From contig JPHH03000013.1 of NCBI GenBank assembly GCA_000750105.3, positions 496,001 to 560,000 of the forward strand: DNA of 64,000 nucleotides, given 5' to 3'. The stretch's first letter is position 1. The number at the start of each line of letters is the position of its first letter. The notes under the pieces were generated by a model that saw only the letters and a list, made by a program, of their open reading frames with translations, ran no database searches and was not told where the DNA came from. Of the stretch, positions 43,529 through 55,342 are shown piece by piece. The DNA comes from Tolypocladium sp. Sup5 PDA-1 (lineage: Eukaryota; Ascomycota; Sordariomycetes; Hypocreales; Ophiocordycipitaceae). The translations under genes were made by a program, and so were the position numbers.

Positions 43529-45677
43529 ATGGCTGCGACAACGCCCTTTGCGGCGGCGAAGCGGCCGATTCGCGTGGCCAACTGCTCCGGCGCCGTCAGT
43601 AAGTCGAGCTGCACGGATGGGATTCTGATGCCGTGATGCTCTTACTGACGCTGCTGCAGCTGATCCGGGCATCCACATGTACAACCAGGCCAAGTATGGA
43701 CCAGTCGATGTCATCACCGGCGACTACCTCGCAGGTACGCCACGCTCCCTCTGTGACGATATTCAACGACAACTACCTCAATACTGACGTGCCTGGCAGA
43801 GGCAACCTTGGCCAATGACGCCCTGAAAATGAACGACGAGGCCCAGTCCGGCTGGGTCCAGACGGCACTCGCCGGCATCGACATGTCGCTTGACCTGGTC
43901 AACCGGAAGCGCATCAAGATCATCGTCAATGGCGGCTCGCTCAACCCCAAGGGGCTGGCCGAAAAGGTGCACGGAATGGTGTGTGCCCGGAACCTGACGC
44001 TGTCCTTGACGGTGTGAACCACCAGAAGCTCACGCGAGTGCAGATATCCGACCGTGGCCTGGACCTCCGCGTCGCCTTTGTGGACGGCGACAACCTCATG
44101 CCCAAGGTCCACAGCCTCATGAGCAAGGAGGCCGCCAGGTCCCCGCTCCGCCACCTCGACGACAGTAACCCAAACGTCACGCTCGCCAAGGACATGCTCT
44201 CCTTCCTCGACGACCCGGACAACATGCCCATCATCGCCGCCAACGCGTACCTCGGCTACCGCGCCGTCAGGCGGGGCCTCGACGAGGGCGCCGACATCAT
44301 CATCTGCGGCCGCGTCGCCGACGCCTCGCCCGTCATCGGCGCCGCCGCCTGGTGGTACGGCTGGGACGAGGCCAACTTCGACGCCCTGGCCGGAGCGCTC
44401 GTCGCGGGCCACCTGATTGAGTGCTCGACGTACGTCACGGGCGCCAACTTCGCGGGCGCGTACAAGTACCCGCCGAGCAGGTTCATCAACATGGGCCTGC
44501 CCATCGCCGAGATCGCGGGCAACGGCGAGTGCGTCGTGACCAAGCACGAGGCGCTCGCCGGCTTCGTCACGCCCGACACGGTCAAGTGCCAGCTGCTGTA
44601 CGAGCTGCAGGGCAACATCTACCTCAACAGCGACGTCAAGGCGGACCTCAAGCACGCCCGGGTCGTGTCGCAGGGCGAGAACCGCGTGCGCGTGTCGGGC
44701 GTCAGGGGGCATCCGCCGCCGCCGACGACCAAGCTGGCCGTCTTCTACCGCGGAGGCTACCAGCTCGAGATCCTCATCAACGCCGCCGGCTACGCGACGG
44801 ACCACAAGTGGGACGTCCAGGAGGCGCAGATCCGGAGCAAGCTCGAGGAATGGGGCGTCGTCGACACCATTGATGTGCTCGAGTTCCAGCGCGTCGGCAC
44901 GCCGAGGGAGAATCCGGACTCGCAGCTGTCGGCGACGACGTACATGCGAGTGTTTGCCCAGGCCAAGGACCTGGCCGCCGTGAGCACGGTTGCCGGGGCG
45001 TGGAACTTTTGCTTCATGGCTCACTTTCCCGGTATGTGGCCTCTGGCTTGGAGAGACCTGTAGCTAGCCCGAAACTGACGCGGGTCTTAGGGATGCATTG
45101 CTCCTTGGACTTCCGGACCGTCCTGCCTAAGCCGTTCTTGGGATACTACCCGGCCGTCGTACCCCAGACAGAGCTCGACGAAGCCGTCACGATGCTCGAC
45201 GCCAAGATCGCTCAGAAGCAGTGGCGCATTCCCGTGGGACCACCCAAAGTCACGGATGCCCTGGCGCCGCGAGAGAACCACGAGACTGCCGGCCCCGTGT
45301 CCATGGACTCCTTCGGCCCCAAGACGATGCGCCCGCTCGGCGACGCCGTCCTCGGCCGCTCCGGCGACAAGGGCGGCAACGTCAACCTCGGGCTCTTCGT
45401 GCAGACGGCCGAGCAGTACGACTGGCTGCGGTCGTTTATGACGCGCGCGAAGCTGCAGGAACTGATGCGCAAGGACTGGCGGGACTGGTACTACATCGAG
45501 CGGGTCGAGATGCCCGAGATGTATGCCGTGCACTTTGTGGTGTACGGGCCGCTGGGAAGGGGCGTGAGCAGTTCCAAGCTGCTGGACAACTTGGGCAAGG
45601 GCTTCGCCGAGTATATACGCGCAGTTTGGGTGCCGGTACCCAACAAGTTCCTCCAAGAGGCGGACGCCAAGCTGTGA
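43529..45677 (+). CDS. AtuA-family protein (DUF1446, acyclic terpene utilisation-like)
   Basis: Five exons: 43529-43598, 43660-43734, 43800-43978, 44044-45031, 45091-45677. The introns are 59-65 nt and all junctions are in phase, giving 632 aa. The N-terminal core (RVANCSGAVTDPG, VDVITGDYLAEATLA, IVNGGSLNPKGLAEKV, VAFVDGDNLMP, ICGRVADASPVIGAAAWWYGW) is AtuA/DUF1446. The last exon (GDAVLGRSGDKGGNVNLGLF) is the small C-terminal AtuA-like domain that is separate in some bacteria. In Pseudomonas, atuA is needed for citronellol/geraniol breakdown, but its reaction is not established. Here it is convergent with a carboxylate-type MFS gene, suggesting organic-acid or terpenoid catabolism. Confidence 0.9.
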
Positions 45678-45890
45678 TTGACAAATGCTGCTGCATTTAA
45701 TTCATGGAGTTAATCAAAGTTGAACAAAACAGTACCCAAGTCGTGTCGTAATGGAGTAGCCATGCCGGAATCTATGTATGCAAATCTACATGTTTTTATG
45801 AGTCTTCACCTTGCTTTGCGTCCTTCGCCATTGCGGCTATCCGAGGCGACGACGGAACACATCCATCTCCTCATCACGCTGCTGCGTTTG

Positions 45891-47873
45891 CTAATGTGCG
45901 AACCTAAAGTCCAGCCTCTTCATGCCCTCGTCCGTTGTGTTGAGCGAGTAATGCTCCCGTTCCTCCCGTGTGAGCGCGTTCCACTTCTCATCCCTGACCC
46001 GGTTCCTCCAGATGTAGAACGCCTTGACCAAATAGAACAGCACCACGTTGAAGCACGTTATTCCGAGCAGAATTTTGTTCCCCCTCCGGTACAGCGGCTT
46101 GTCGTCTTCTCTGTATATATTGGACGCGATAATGTTGCCGCTCTGCACAAACATGTTGTACAGCGCAGCGCTCACGGCTCGCGTGCGGACGGCGTTGCTG
46201 TTCTTGGCGTTCCAGCCGACGAGGATCGCGTGGCAGTAGGGGTAGCTCAGCAGACCGGTGAGCACCGCGTATCGGACCCACGGAGAGGCATCCGATGACA
46301 AGGTGACGAGCGCAATTAGCCAGGGCAGGATCCAAATGTTGGATACCGAGGACATGATGGCCCGTTCCTTGAAGCGCTCCGAGAGCCAGGACAGGATGAG
46401 GAGGTTGACGGCGAACAGGAACTGCGACGGTATGGCGAGGAGGTTGGCGTTGAAGACTGAGAAGCCGAGGCTTCGCAGGATGTACGACAGGTACGTGCTT
46501 GGAGGGCTGGGAGGGATGTACGCGATGAGGCCGATGAGGTATAGGGGCCACTGTTCCCAGTCCTTTGTTACTTTCCAGAGCAGGCTGGGGCCGACCGCTT
46601 GGCTGCAAGTAGGAATAACGTTAGAATTAAGTCGGAGACTCATTAGAAGGGGCAAAAGCCCATACCGGTTGTTCATGTCGCCCTTGCTTGGGTCGTCCCG
46701 CAGCAGGCGGTTAACCAGAATGGACTCTTCACGATCGGTGAACCAGCCATCCTTTCCGCGGAACCAGTTTCGCGTTTGGCAGGGCCCTGGGGGCATCAGA
46801 CCCCATGACACGATCCCAATGATGAGTGTGACGATGCCCTCAATCAAGAAGCTTGCACCAATGTTAACCCCGTGGCACTTTGTCTGAAGAAACGTCAGGG
46901 GACCGCCACTTACAGCCATTGCCATCCACTCCAGCCGGCGACACCTCGCATCTGCAGCACGCCCGACGCAACCAAGGAGCCGACAATGTTCACCGTGCTG
47001 AGGGCCGTCCAGAACCAGGATAATCTGATGGGCAACTCGTTGGACTTGTAAAAATACGTCAACCACAGAACAATGTCACTGCCTGAGGTCAGTACTTGGT
47101 GCTTGCTTCAAGAGTTTACAACATCCAGCACGTACGGAATGAAGCCGCCCATGAGTAGCCCGAGCAGAGCCTTGATCGCGTAGTATCCGGCTCGGTTGGA
47201 GAGGAATGCCTGGCACCCGGCGGTGATGGACCATCCGACCATGATGGACGGGATCCACACATCCGCACCGAGTCTCTTGCTGACGAGCCCGCTGGGCAGC
47301 TCGGCGGCGAGGAAGGATACCAGGAAGATCTTGAAGTTGCGTCAGGATAAGCCAGGAACCAGGATGCGTACACACTCACTGTTTGACCGTAGTTGAAGTC
47401 GTTTGTGTTCATGCCCAGCTCCGGAAGCTATGCAGTTCGTCAGCCATGGAGAGCACCACTCGGATCCCGCGACCATCTTACCATGTTGTCCGAAATCGCC
47501 CTGTTGACATTCCGTCGGTGGAGGTCGAGGGCGCAGAACATGACCCATGCCCAGGTCATGATTCTAAAGTCGACCTTGGAGGTGTTAGCTACAGCGGGGA
47601 ACGTATTTGTTTCACTGCAGGACCTGCCTTGCGGACCAGCTTCCGCTCCTCCTCTGCACTCCATGTAAACTTTGGGTCGAAACGGTGACGGTTCTCGTAA
47701 TTGGCATTCTCGTAGACCTTGCGCCAGTAGTCCGCCGTGGAGGGGTTGCTGAAGACGTGTGTCTCTGTTGAGCCGTATCCGTCGTCGGGTTGTTCCTGTA
47801 TTGAAGACCCGTCAGGCGTGCTTGATTCGTAGACCAATGCTTGTTTCGCATCCGGTGCTGAACGGTCGGCCAT
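45891..47873 (-). CDS. MFS transporter, ACS family (pantothenate/vitamin/organic-anion type)
   Basis: Seven exons on the minus strand: 47873-47628, 47574-47482, 47427-47380, 47329-47136, 47078-46914, 46851-46666, 46602-45891. All phases close at 547 aa. Intron 1 (47575-47627) appears to be a GC-AG intron: the donor reads AAG|GCAGGT, the branch is CTAAC, and the product joins LVRK to VDFRIMTW as relatives do. Family features are CALDLHRRNVNRAISDNM, NYGQTIFLVSFLAAELPSGL, GFIPDIVLWLTYFYKSNELP and RWLFLIEG-type QWLFLIEG. Twelve helices are expected. Substrates in this family include pantothenate, biotin and nicotinate; the substrate here is unknown. Confidence 0.9.
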
Positions 47874-49233
47874 GGTTGCCGAATGCCCGAGCCGTGTGCG
47901 TAGCGAATGGGGTTCAGCCGCGAGACGAATGAATGGTGCCGTGTGTCGTAAACAGTAACAGAGACAACTATTGCTTAAAGGCGTGCAGAACAGTGCAGTC
48001 GCCTAGTGGACGGGGTGCTTGCCGTCCAATCCGGAACGGACATATATACAACTTTATTTCAACGTCTGGTTCCTCTCTGTACAGCCACGGCCATGCTCTA
48101 TAAGCATGTCGCTATGCCTGTGGGTGATCACCTCATTGTCGAGCCCACATTGCGTGTTGGAGAGCTACCCAATGGGTGGTGCTTGATGGTGGAGGCGGAG
48201 ACCATCACGGCGGCTGTGAAGTATTGCATCATGTCGGGGCTTATCAGGGTGTTGGGCAAGCACTCAGACCGACCGTCTTCAATCTTTCGCACCACTGATG
48301 TGGCTTGAGGTGAATGCAACTGCTCTTATTGGCACCATCGAAGCACCATAAAAGATTCTCTCCAACGTTGCCATTAAGCCGCTGTTGTGCCTTTAAACCT
48401 TCGCCAAGATCATGCGAGCTGCGAATGTTGCCGAGTTGCTGGCTGCTGGGTTGGCAGCATGACAACTCCATGCGACGGCGAGGCATGCAATTCACGACGG
48501 TGATGGCGCAAGAGCAGACGGACTGGGTTGGCACTTTATATATATGACGCTTGGCTGGCCAAACCGGGTTAGCAGACACTCAGACCCGCATCTGCAAGTC
48601 GCAACACCACATATGCCACCTAGGACTGCGATAGCAAATAACGATGCCGAGCTTCTTGGCTCCATGTTTCTGAGGTTGTTGTCAGATAGTACTTTTAGTA
48701 TCCATACGCCAATCATGGGACCTAGGTGCTCACATCGTGGACCGTCAATTGCGCGGGTATGGCGCATTTCCGACGACTATCTCGAACTGCCTTGCTTTTG
48801 AGCCGACGCTTCACTAGATGTAGCTGCTCGAAGCAACGACAAATCCAAGCACAGAACACTTCGAAAAGGGGACACCACATACCCCAGCTTGAACCTGCAC
48901 GTATGCGAACCTCTCAGCAAGAGCCCGTCGTTCAAACCCGCGCTTTGCCTCTTAGGTCTGCTGGACGAGGTCCAAGTCTCGATCAAACCCTGCCAGTGAC
49001 GTTACGTTGTATAGGCACATATTAAACTCGGGCTAGTACTCGACGAGACGAACATCACTCTCCACCTGTCCATGGCAAGGCCACCCTCCACATCTTGCTC
49101 AGCCATGCCCCCTGGCCTGCGTAAACTTGCCCAGCACCTCCGCCACGACGCGGTTCTTGCTCTCCACCGCTACATCTGTGGCGCTTCTCCCGTGCCTATC
49201 AGTGTACTGAGAATATGTATTCCAGGCGCCCGA
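47874..49233. other. Intergenic, no gene supported
   Basis: About 1.35 kb. Frames are short and motif-free. The right end may contain unrecognisable remains of the 5' part of the chitinase pseudogene. Confidence 0.4.
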
Positions 49234-51427
49234 TATCCCGGTATCCCCCAGGGGCTGCCATCCGACGGACCCAACTACCTTGCCTTCCTCAAGAAGCTCC
49301 GGTCCGCCATCGGAAGCTTGGACCAGACCATCTCCATCGCCGCGCCTGCCTCATTCTGGTATCTGAAGGCGTTCCCTATCGCTGATATGGCGAAGCAGCT
49401 CGACTACATTGTCAACATGACGTGCGACCTCCACGGCCAGTGGGACTGGAAAAATGGGTGGTCACAAGACGGCTGCGAGGCCGGGGACTGTCTGCGGAGT
49501 CACGGTTCGTACCATGGCCCATGTCGTAGACTCGTAACTATGTCCCGCCAGGCAAAGACTAACATCTAGCAGCCAACCTGACCGAGACAATGTACACTCT
49601 AGCGATGAGTAAGTGGCCCCTCCCCTGAAGCCCTTCCCCTTGGAGATTCTTTTATGCCAATGGTCTCACCCGGGAAACAGTCACCAAGGCCGGCGTGCCA
49701 ACGAACAAGATCAACGTCGGCGTCTCGAGCTACGGCCGTTCCTTTGGGCTCACCAACCGAGCCGCCTGAGAAAAATCTCTGACTGGCGCCGCATGCATAA
49801 TCATGGGCCCCCAGTCGGGAGCCACACCCGGAAACTGTACCGAGATCGCCGGTTACATCTCCAACGCCGAGATCGACGAGATTTTGGACCTCAATGACAC
49901 GGGCACCAAGTACGTGTTTGACGCGGCTAGCGATTCCGATACCATCTTCTACGGCAACAATTGGGTCGCCTACATGTCGGACACGACCTAGGACTCCCGG
50001 ACGTCCCACTTCCGCAGCCTGAACTTTGCGGGCACGGTGGACTGGGCCGTCGACCTGCAGGAATTCACCGACGACGACGGGTACCCCAACGATGACGACG
50101 ACATCGATGACGGCGACGAGCCCCCGGAGAATCCATTCCAGAGCTGCGATGTCACGTGGACCACTATTGAGGAGCTCGACGCCCACACCGACAGCGTGCC
50201 GCAGCACTGCGTTGCCCAGTACACTGTGACGGCTCTCAAGTGGCTGCTGGCCGAGACGCTGAGCAACTATACGGATCTCATCAACAACAAGGGCTACAAG
50301 GACAAGTTCAGCATCTACGCCAAAGGCGGTTGCTGGCACAGCTGGGAAATCGCTCGAGGACTTCATCAACAACAACGGTAGCAGCTACGCGACGTGCATC
50401 GTTAGCGAGACGTCCATCTGCTGCGACGAGTGCAAAGCAACCAGAGCACGCCTAGCTACTGCAACTACTGTTTCGAGGGCGAGTGCTACAAGCAGTGCAA
50501 TATTATCGGATGCTTCGACAAGCGTGGCGACGGCGCTACCCAGCCCGTGCTCGTCTCCCATGAGGTCAATGAGACGGAGCCGTGCCCGCCCGACTACACG
50601 AAGCGCGGCTACGGGCCCGACGACCCCTACGAGCAGAGCGTGTTCTGGACGTGGACCAACTCGTCGGGCTTCTTCGCTGACCTCGAGCTGAGCACGGGTA
50701 TCCCCAAGGGCAAGACTAAGATGGGAAGTTATGATTTTGGCAATGGCCGCCCGCCGTCAGCCAAGCCCGACGACGAATGCTGGGGCTCGGGCCTGTACTT
50801 CAACGTGCCGCTCATCAACGGCTACTCGAGCTCTGACGTCGCCAACCCCGGGGACGTCGTCAGCAGAGGCCTGGACAGGATCAAGGGACTTACAGACCAG
50901 ATAGATAGAGTTCTAAAGAGCATGAAGCTCGACGGCTACCTCGGCGACGAACTGGAGCTGGTCGACTCGCTGTCGCTGCCCGTCTTCATGCTGGCGTCGG
51001 CCACCGAGAACATGGGCACTGTTGTGCAGATTGCCGACGACATCACCGAGGAGCAGCGCAAGGCGTTTATCTTGGCCTTCCTGAGCGCCATCTTCTTGAT
51101 CGTGCCCGTGCTCGGAGAGGTTATCGGCACCCTGGCCGAGCTGGCCGAAATAGGCCCCATCATGGCCCTGGTGGGCGCAGCGGGTAACGCCGCCCTCGAC
51201 ATCTACACAGTCGTCGACGCCCCAAGAACGCGCCGCTCGCCATATTTGACCTTATCCTGAGCCCGCTGGCGCTCTCCGACGCCGCCGTCCTCTCCAAGGC
51301 CGCCAACGGCCGCCGCGGCATGCGCGCCGAAGAGGTGGCCAAGCTGGGAGACAAGGTCAAGGCAAGGATGGAAACAATCGACAAGCTCAAGGGGACATGC
51401 GTGCCGAGCATGGACGGCGACAGCTAA
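49234..51427 (+). pseudogene. Decayed subgroup-C (killer-toxin-like) GH18 chitinase
   Basis: Recognisable from the YPGIPQGLPSDGPNYL segment onward. The signal peptide, LysM/chitin-binding modules and the catalytic DGxDxDWEYP motif that should precede it are not found upstream. Two canonical introns are still present (about 49515-49568 and 49608-49680). The frame then meets TGA at 49767-49769 and TAG at 49989-49991, and shifts near 50350, 50440 and 51220. The C-terminal region (GTVDWAVDLQEF, CNYCFEGECYKQCN, a hydrophobic helical stretch) matches long subgroup-C chitinases. Truncation plus at least five lesions rule out a functional enzyme. Confidence 0.85.
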
Positions 51428-51524
51428 GTAGAGCATCTGAAGCCACGGCCAGCAGAACATAGCGCAGTTCTTGCCATATATAGACAACCACTGTAAGAGC
51501 GTTTATTCGTGCCCGATTAACTCC

Positions 51525-52541
51525 TTACGCGTACTTAGCAACCATCTTTAGCAGTGCCTCCTGAACCTCATTAGGGCTGGTCGCATTAAGGTAATGACCA
51601 CCCCCATCAACAAACGTCAACGTCGCCTCTGCCGCGGATGTGAACAGCTTGATGTGCTCTGCCGGCACCTGTTTGCCGAAAACGGGATCCTCGGGGCCCT
51701 AGAGCGATATCAGCACAATGCAACCTCAAAGCCCAGACAGCTTGCTGTGACACGAACATGGAGCCAGTAAACCGGGCACTTGATATCTCTCAGCCGAAGC
51801 AAGAGGCCATCCCGCTCCATCAGGCAGGCAAGGGCCATGCGCAGTTTCTTACGCCCCTCATCGCCAGAGTATACAGATTTGAGCGTCTCGTCCCAGAATG
51901 ACAGTGTCTCCGGCGGGACAGTCCCAGAGAAGCCAAGACTGGCAACCATGCCACGCCAGACGTCGTCAACGACAAAGTCGGGGGTCGGAGAAACACTGCA
52001 CCAGCTGTCGTAAAAAGGGGCAAGCTGTGTCTTGGGATCCCAACAGCCCTTTTCACGAGAGGCGGCCGACTCATAGTCCATTGAAGTGCCGAGGGGGAGT
52101 AGGCCCAGGATCTACTCTCAATTAGCACCGCCTTCCACAAGCAGGCCATGAACCATGCCAGGGGAGGGGGGATACCCTGGACGGTGCGAGGAGTGCCATG
52201 CGGACGACTACCCAACCCCCTTGGCTTGTGCCCAGTGCAAATGCTTTGGGGACATTAAGGGCGTCCATCACTTGCAATGCCATGACGGCTGAATCCCAGT
52301 ATGTGAACTGCTCTGAACCGGAGCTGGTGGCCCCATGGCCCAGAGGCTCGATGGCAAGGAGATTGACAGCATCAGTAAGAATCTTGCTCTCAAACTGAGT
52401 GTTATACAGGGACGAGGTCGTGCACATGGAGTTGATGAGAACGACAGTAGGCTTTGCGGGGTTTATACCATCGCCAGAGACGCGGTAGCCGGCTTGAATG
52501 CTGCCAAGATGCGGGACATTGACGGTAGTTGTGGCGGCCAT
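51525..52541 (-). CDS. Alpha/beta hydrolase
   Basis: Three exons on the minus strand: 52541-52176, 52111-51758, 51698-51525, 297 aa. The introns are 64 nt (GTATCC, GCTAAT, TAG) and 59 nt (GTTCGT donor, CTCTAG acceptor). The fold is complete: TVVLINSMC strand, GHGATSSGS, the nucleophile elbow GTSQGGWV, a cap region with LGTSMDYESAAS and CWDPKTQLAPFYDSW, the acid in GPEDPVFG and the His in GGGHYLN. No signal peptide is seen, so it is probably cytosolic. Homoserine-acetyltransferase-like or C-C hydrolase-type activities cannot be separated from sequence alone. Confidence 0.88.
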
Positions 52542-53788
52542 TTTGGGGTTTCTGGCATAGAAGCTTTCTAAATGATATCTGGTTTATGACGAAGCGGGGT
52601 TGTGAGGTAGGTAGCTCGGCGTGGCTAGAGTCTTGTACTGCTTGGGTTATATGTTCAAGCCCGACCTGGACCTAGGGCATTCAACACCAGTTCTCTGCAC
52701 CCGTCTTCGTGAGTCTGTGGTACGGGCGGCCGGCTTTTATTAACTCATGCTGTGTGTTTACCCCGCTAACCCGCGGACAAACGTTCACATAGGATCCATG
52801 CCTTCCGAAGCCATGTGGGCTGGGCGGGTAGCTGGCACATGGGAGCGCGGGCCGCTGAAGACTGACACTGGCTCTAGACGCCTCTGTTCGGCTGTATTGC
52901 CTTGCGGGGAAATGCCAAACGACCCGCGAGCACTTTACTCGAACAAGTTGCCAACCGTGCCAGGGGTTGTTTGAACTACTGACCTTGGTGCAAGTAGTCC
53001 AGGGTGTTAATGGGTAACGGGCGCAAGGGTACGCTGTTAGTCCACCTGAATCCCTCCTTGCACTCCGTAACTTGGTACGTGCATGACTCGAGTGGCTCCA
53101 TCGTCGACATGCCCCCCTGGAAGCGGGAACCAGGTTTCTGGTTATTGGGAGAATTATTAGGTCCATTATGACGTTTACGCTTCGTACATTTGTACACCGG
53201 TCTTGCCGGTCAATGATCTCATTGAGCTCGTCACCGATGGTGAGTGTGCGTGGAAGGGAATACCGCTAGCCATCATTCAACACCAGTAAAGGGGCGACAG
53301 GATTATGGACCGAGCCATCCAGTCTGGAAGACTCGTCTTTGTGTCCTGGGTACCGCCGTGACAAAATCTCGTCACGTCCCTCCGCGGTCGAACTGCCTAC
53401 GCCCAGGAGTTTTCACCTGGTCCAGAGGCAAAACCCAACCTACTCGTACCAATACAGTAATGAACAGCAGAGGAGACTAGCGGCGCGGCATTTCAGTGAA
53501 GAGAAACTGACAGGTCTGTCCCATGCTGAGAATGGCTTTCCTTAGCGGCACTGTTAACTGGACGTCTGGCATGGCTAGCCAGGGACCCATGGAGCGCCGT
53601 GTGGAGGCAAAATCGGCAGTCAAGTGCATTTCGCCGCTTAAAACGGGGAAAGGGGCCTTGTGCGTTGAAAGAGCAATGCGCGAGGTTTTTTCTTTTGCCT
53701 TTGGGGCTTTAACATTTAAAATACCACCATGCCTTCTTAAACCCTCGACAAGTCGAATGCGTGAGGTTCCTCCCAGTTCACGGGTTCA
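52542..53788. other. Intergenic between the divergent hydrolase and membrane-protein genes
   Basis: 1.25 kb with no supported gene; both promoters should lie here. Confidence 0.4.
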
Positions 53789-55159
53789 ATGGCGTCCGAC
53801 GACAAGTCTAAACTCCCAGGCTTGCCGGGCTACGACCCGGACAATCTCCAGCCATGGACTGTGCAGGTCGTCGCATCAGTCACGGTGCTTGCGGTGGTCG
53901 CTGTCGCTTTGAGGCTGTTGAGCCGTCGACTCAAACAGCAGCAGCTTTGGTGGGATGACCGTATGATCATCTTCTCGGTTGTAGGTCTCCAAACACCCTG
54001 AAGAGAAATAGCCGGTTGAAGCATGTGAACTTCTGGCTGACTCGCAAACAGTGCTGGAACTTGGTAGTTGTCGGATTCATTTTCGCGATGCACTCTGCTG
54101 GTATGGGCATCCACGCAGACAAGGTTGACCCCGGGGACATCGTCATGATGGCAAAATGGCTCGTCGTGGCTGAGATTCTCTACGCCTGGAATCTCGGCTG
54201 GACCAAGCTCAGCCTGTTGCTCATGTACTATCGCATCTTCCACTTTCCATACTTCAAGAAGATGGCGTGGGCTGTAGGGGCATTCGTCTGGGCCTGGGTT
54301 ATCTGCATCACGTTTCTCTTCATCTTCATCTGCGTCCCCGTCCAGAAGCTGTGGTACCCTCAGCTCCCCGGGCACTGCATTAACCAGGTTGGCACCTGGA
54401 TATCCAATGCCGCCTCGACCATCTTCACAGATCTTGTCATCTTGCTCATGCCCATTCCGCAAATCTGGAAGCTGCAGTTACGGAAGACGGAGAAGGTGGG
54501 CCTAACTTTGGCGTTCAGTTTGGGCTTCTTGTAAGTTGCCACACAGACTCAATAAGTTGGCCAGCAGCGTTCCTGACACATTTTACCCACATAGTGTCGT
54601 CTTTGCCTCTGCGTACCGAACCAGCGTCCTCTTCACCTATGCGAATACCGACCCGACATATACCCTAGCACCGACAGTGGGCTGGACCGCCATCGAAATG
54701 TCTGCAGGCATCGTCTCTGCCTGCCTCCCCACCCTTCTTCCGATCGTGCTGTACTGCGCCCGCTGGTTCGGTGTTAAACGCAGCGTGGCATCGCCAGCTA
54801 ACGGCGATGCGCCGCTGACATTTGGTTCCAGCGGCAACCAGTCCAAGTTTAGCAATAACCGGCCCCGCGGAGTGGACTCAAACACCCGCAGCGAGGAAAA
54901 TCTCTCTGGCGAGAGGCACAGCGACTCCTTCTACAGGCTCCCTGACCACACCGATTCTGACGACATTATCTACCGAGCTGCTGAGATGGGGAGTGACCCG
55001 CTAACATCCCTCGAATCGAAGCTGCGGCCGGATATGAAGGGCTGCGGCCATGCAGTGAGGAGCTACAGAGCGAGCAACGCGGTGGACAAGAAAGATGACA
55101 TCCCGCTGCATGGCATTAGGGTGCAAAAAGTATTGAAGCAGTCCGCCTCTAAAGGGTAG
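53789..55159 (+). CDS. PTH11/rhodopsin-like integral membrane protein
   Basis: Exons: 53789-53980, 54052-54530, 54595-55159. The introns (71 and 64 nt) have CTGAC branch sites. The product is 411 aa. Seven hydrophobic helices fill residues 25-280: VQVVASVTVLAVVAVALRLL, LVVVGFIFAMHSAGMG, LVVAEILYAWNLGWTKLSLL, LMYYRIFH and LMPIPQIWKLQL are typical of the fungal rhodopsin-domain (SAT4/PTH11-like) family. A Ser/Asp-rich cytosolic tail of about 130 residues follows. There is no CFEM domain. Such proteins are candidate surface receptors; the ligand is unknown. Confidence 0.88.
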
Positions 55160-55342
55160 CGTAATTAGCAGCCTGAAGCTACACTTCCAAGGGGCTCTCG
55201 CTCTCGGGAGGCACCCTGTCTCATAACGCCATTGAGTTATATGCGACTTTGTTCATTTCCAATATCAAAGCCGGCTACTCCCTGAGTCTATTACAGCGAC
55301 CCGACTCCCCTGCTGGACAACAAGCCGTGGGGGCGTGGCAAC

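Noticed and set aside
43714..45024. A 436-codon minus-strand open frame
   Set aside because: Shadow of the AtuA-family exon on the other strand.
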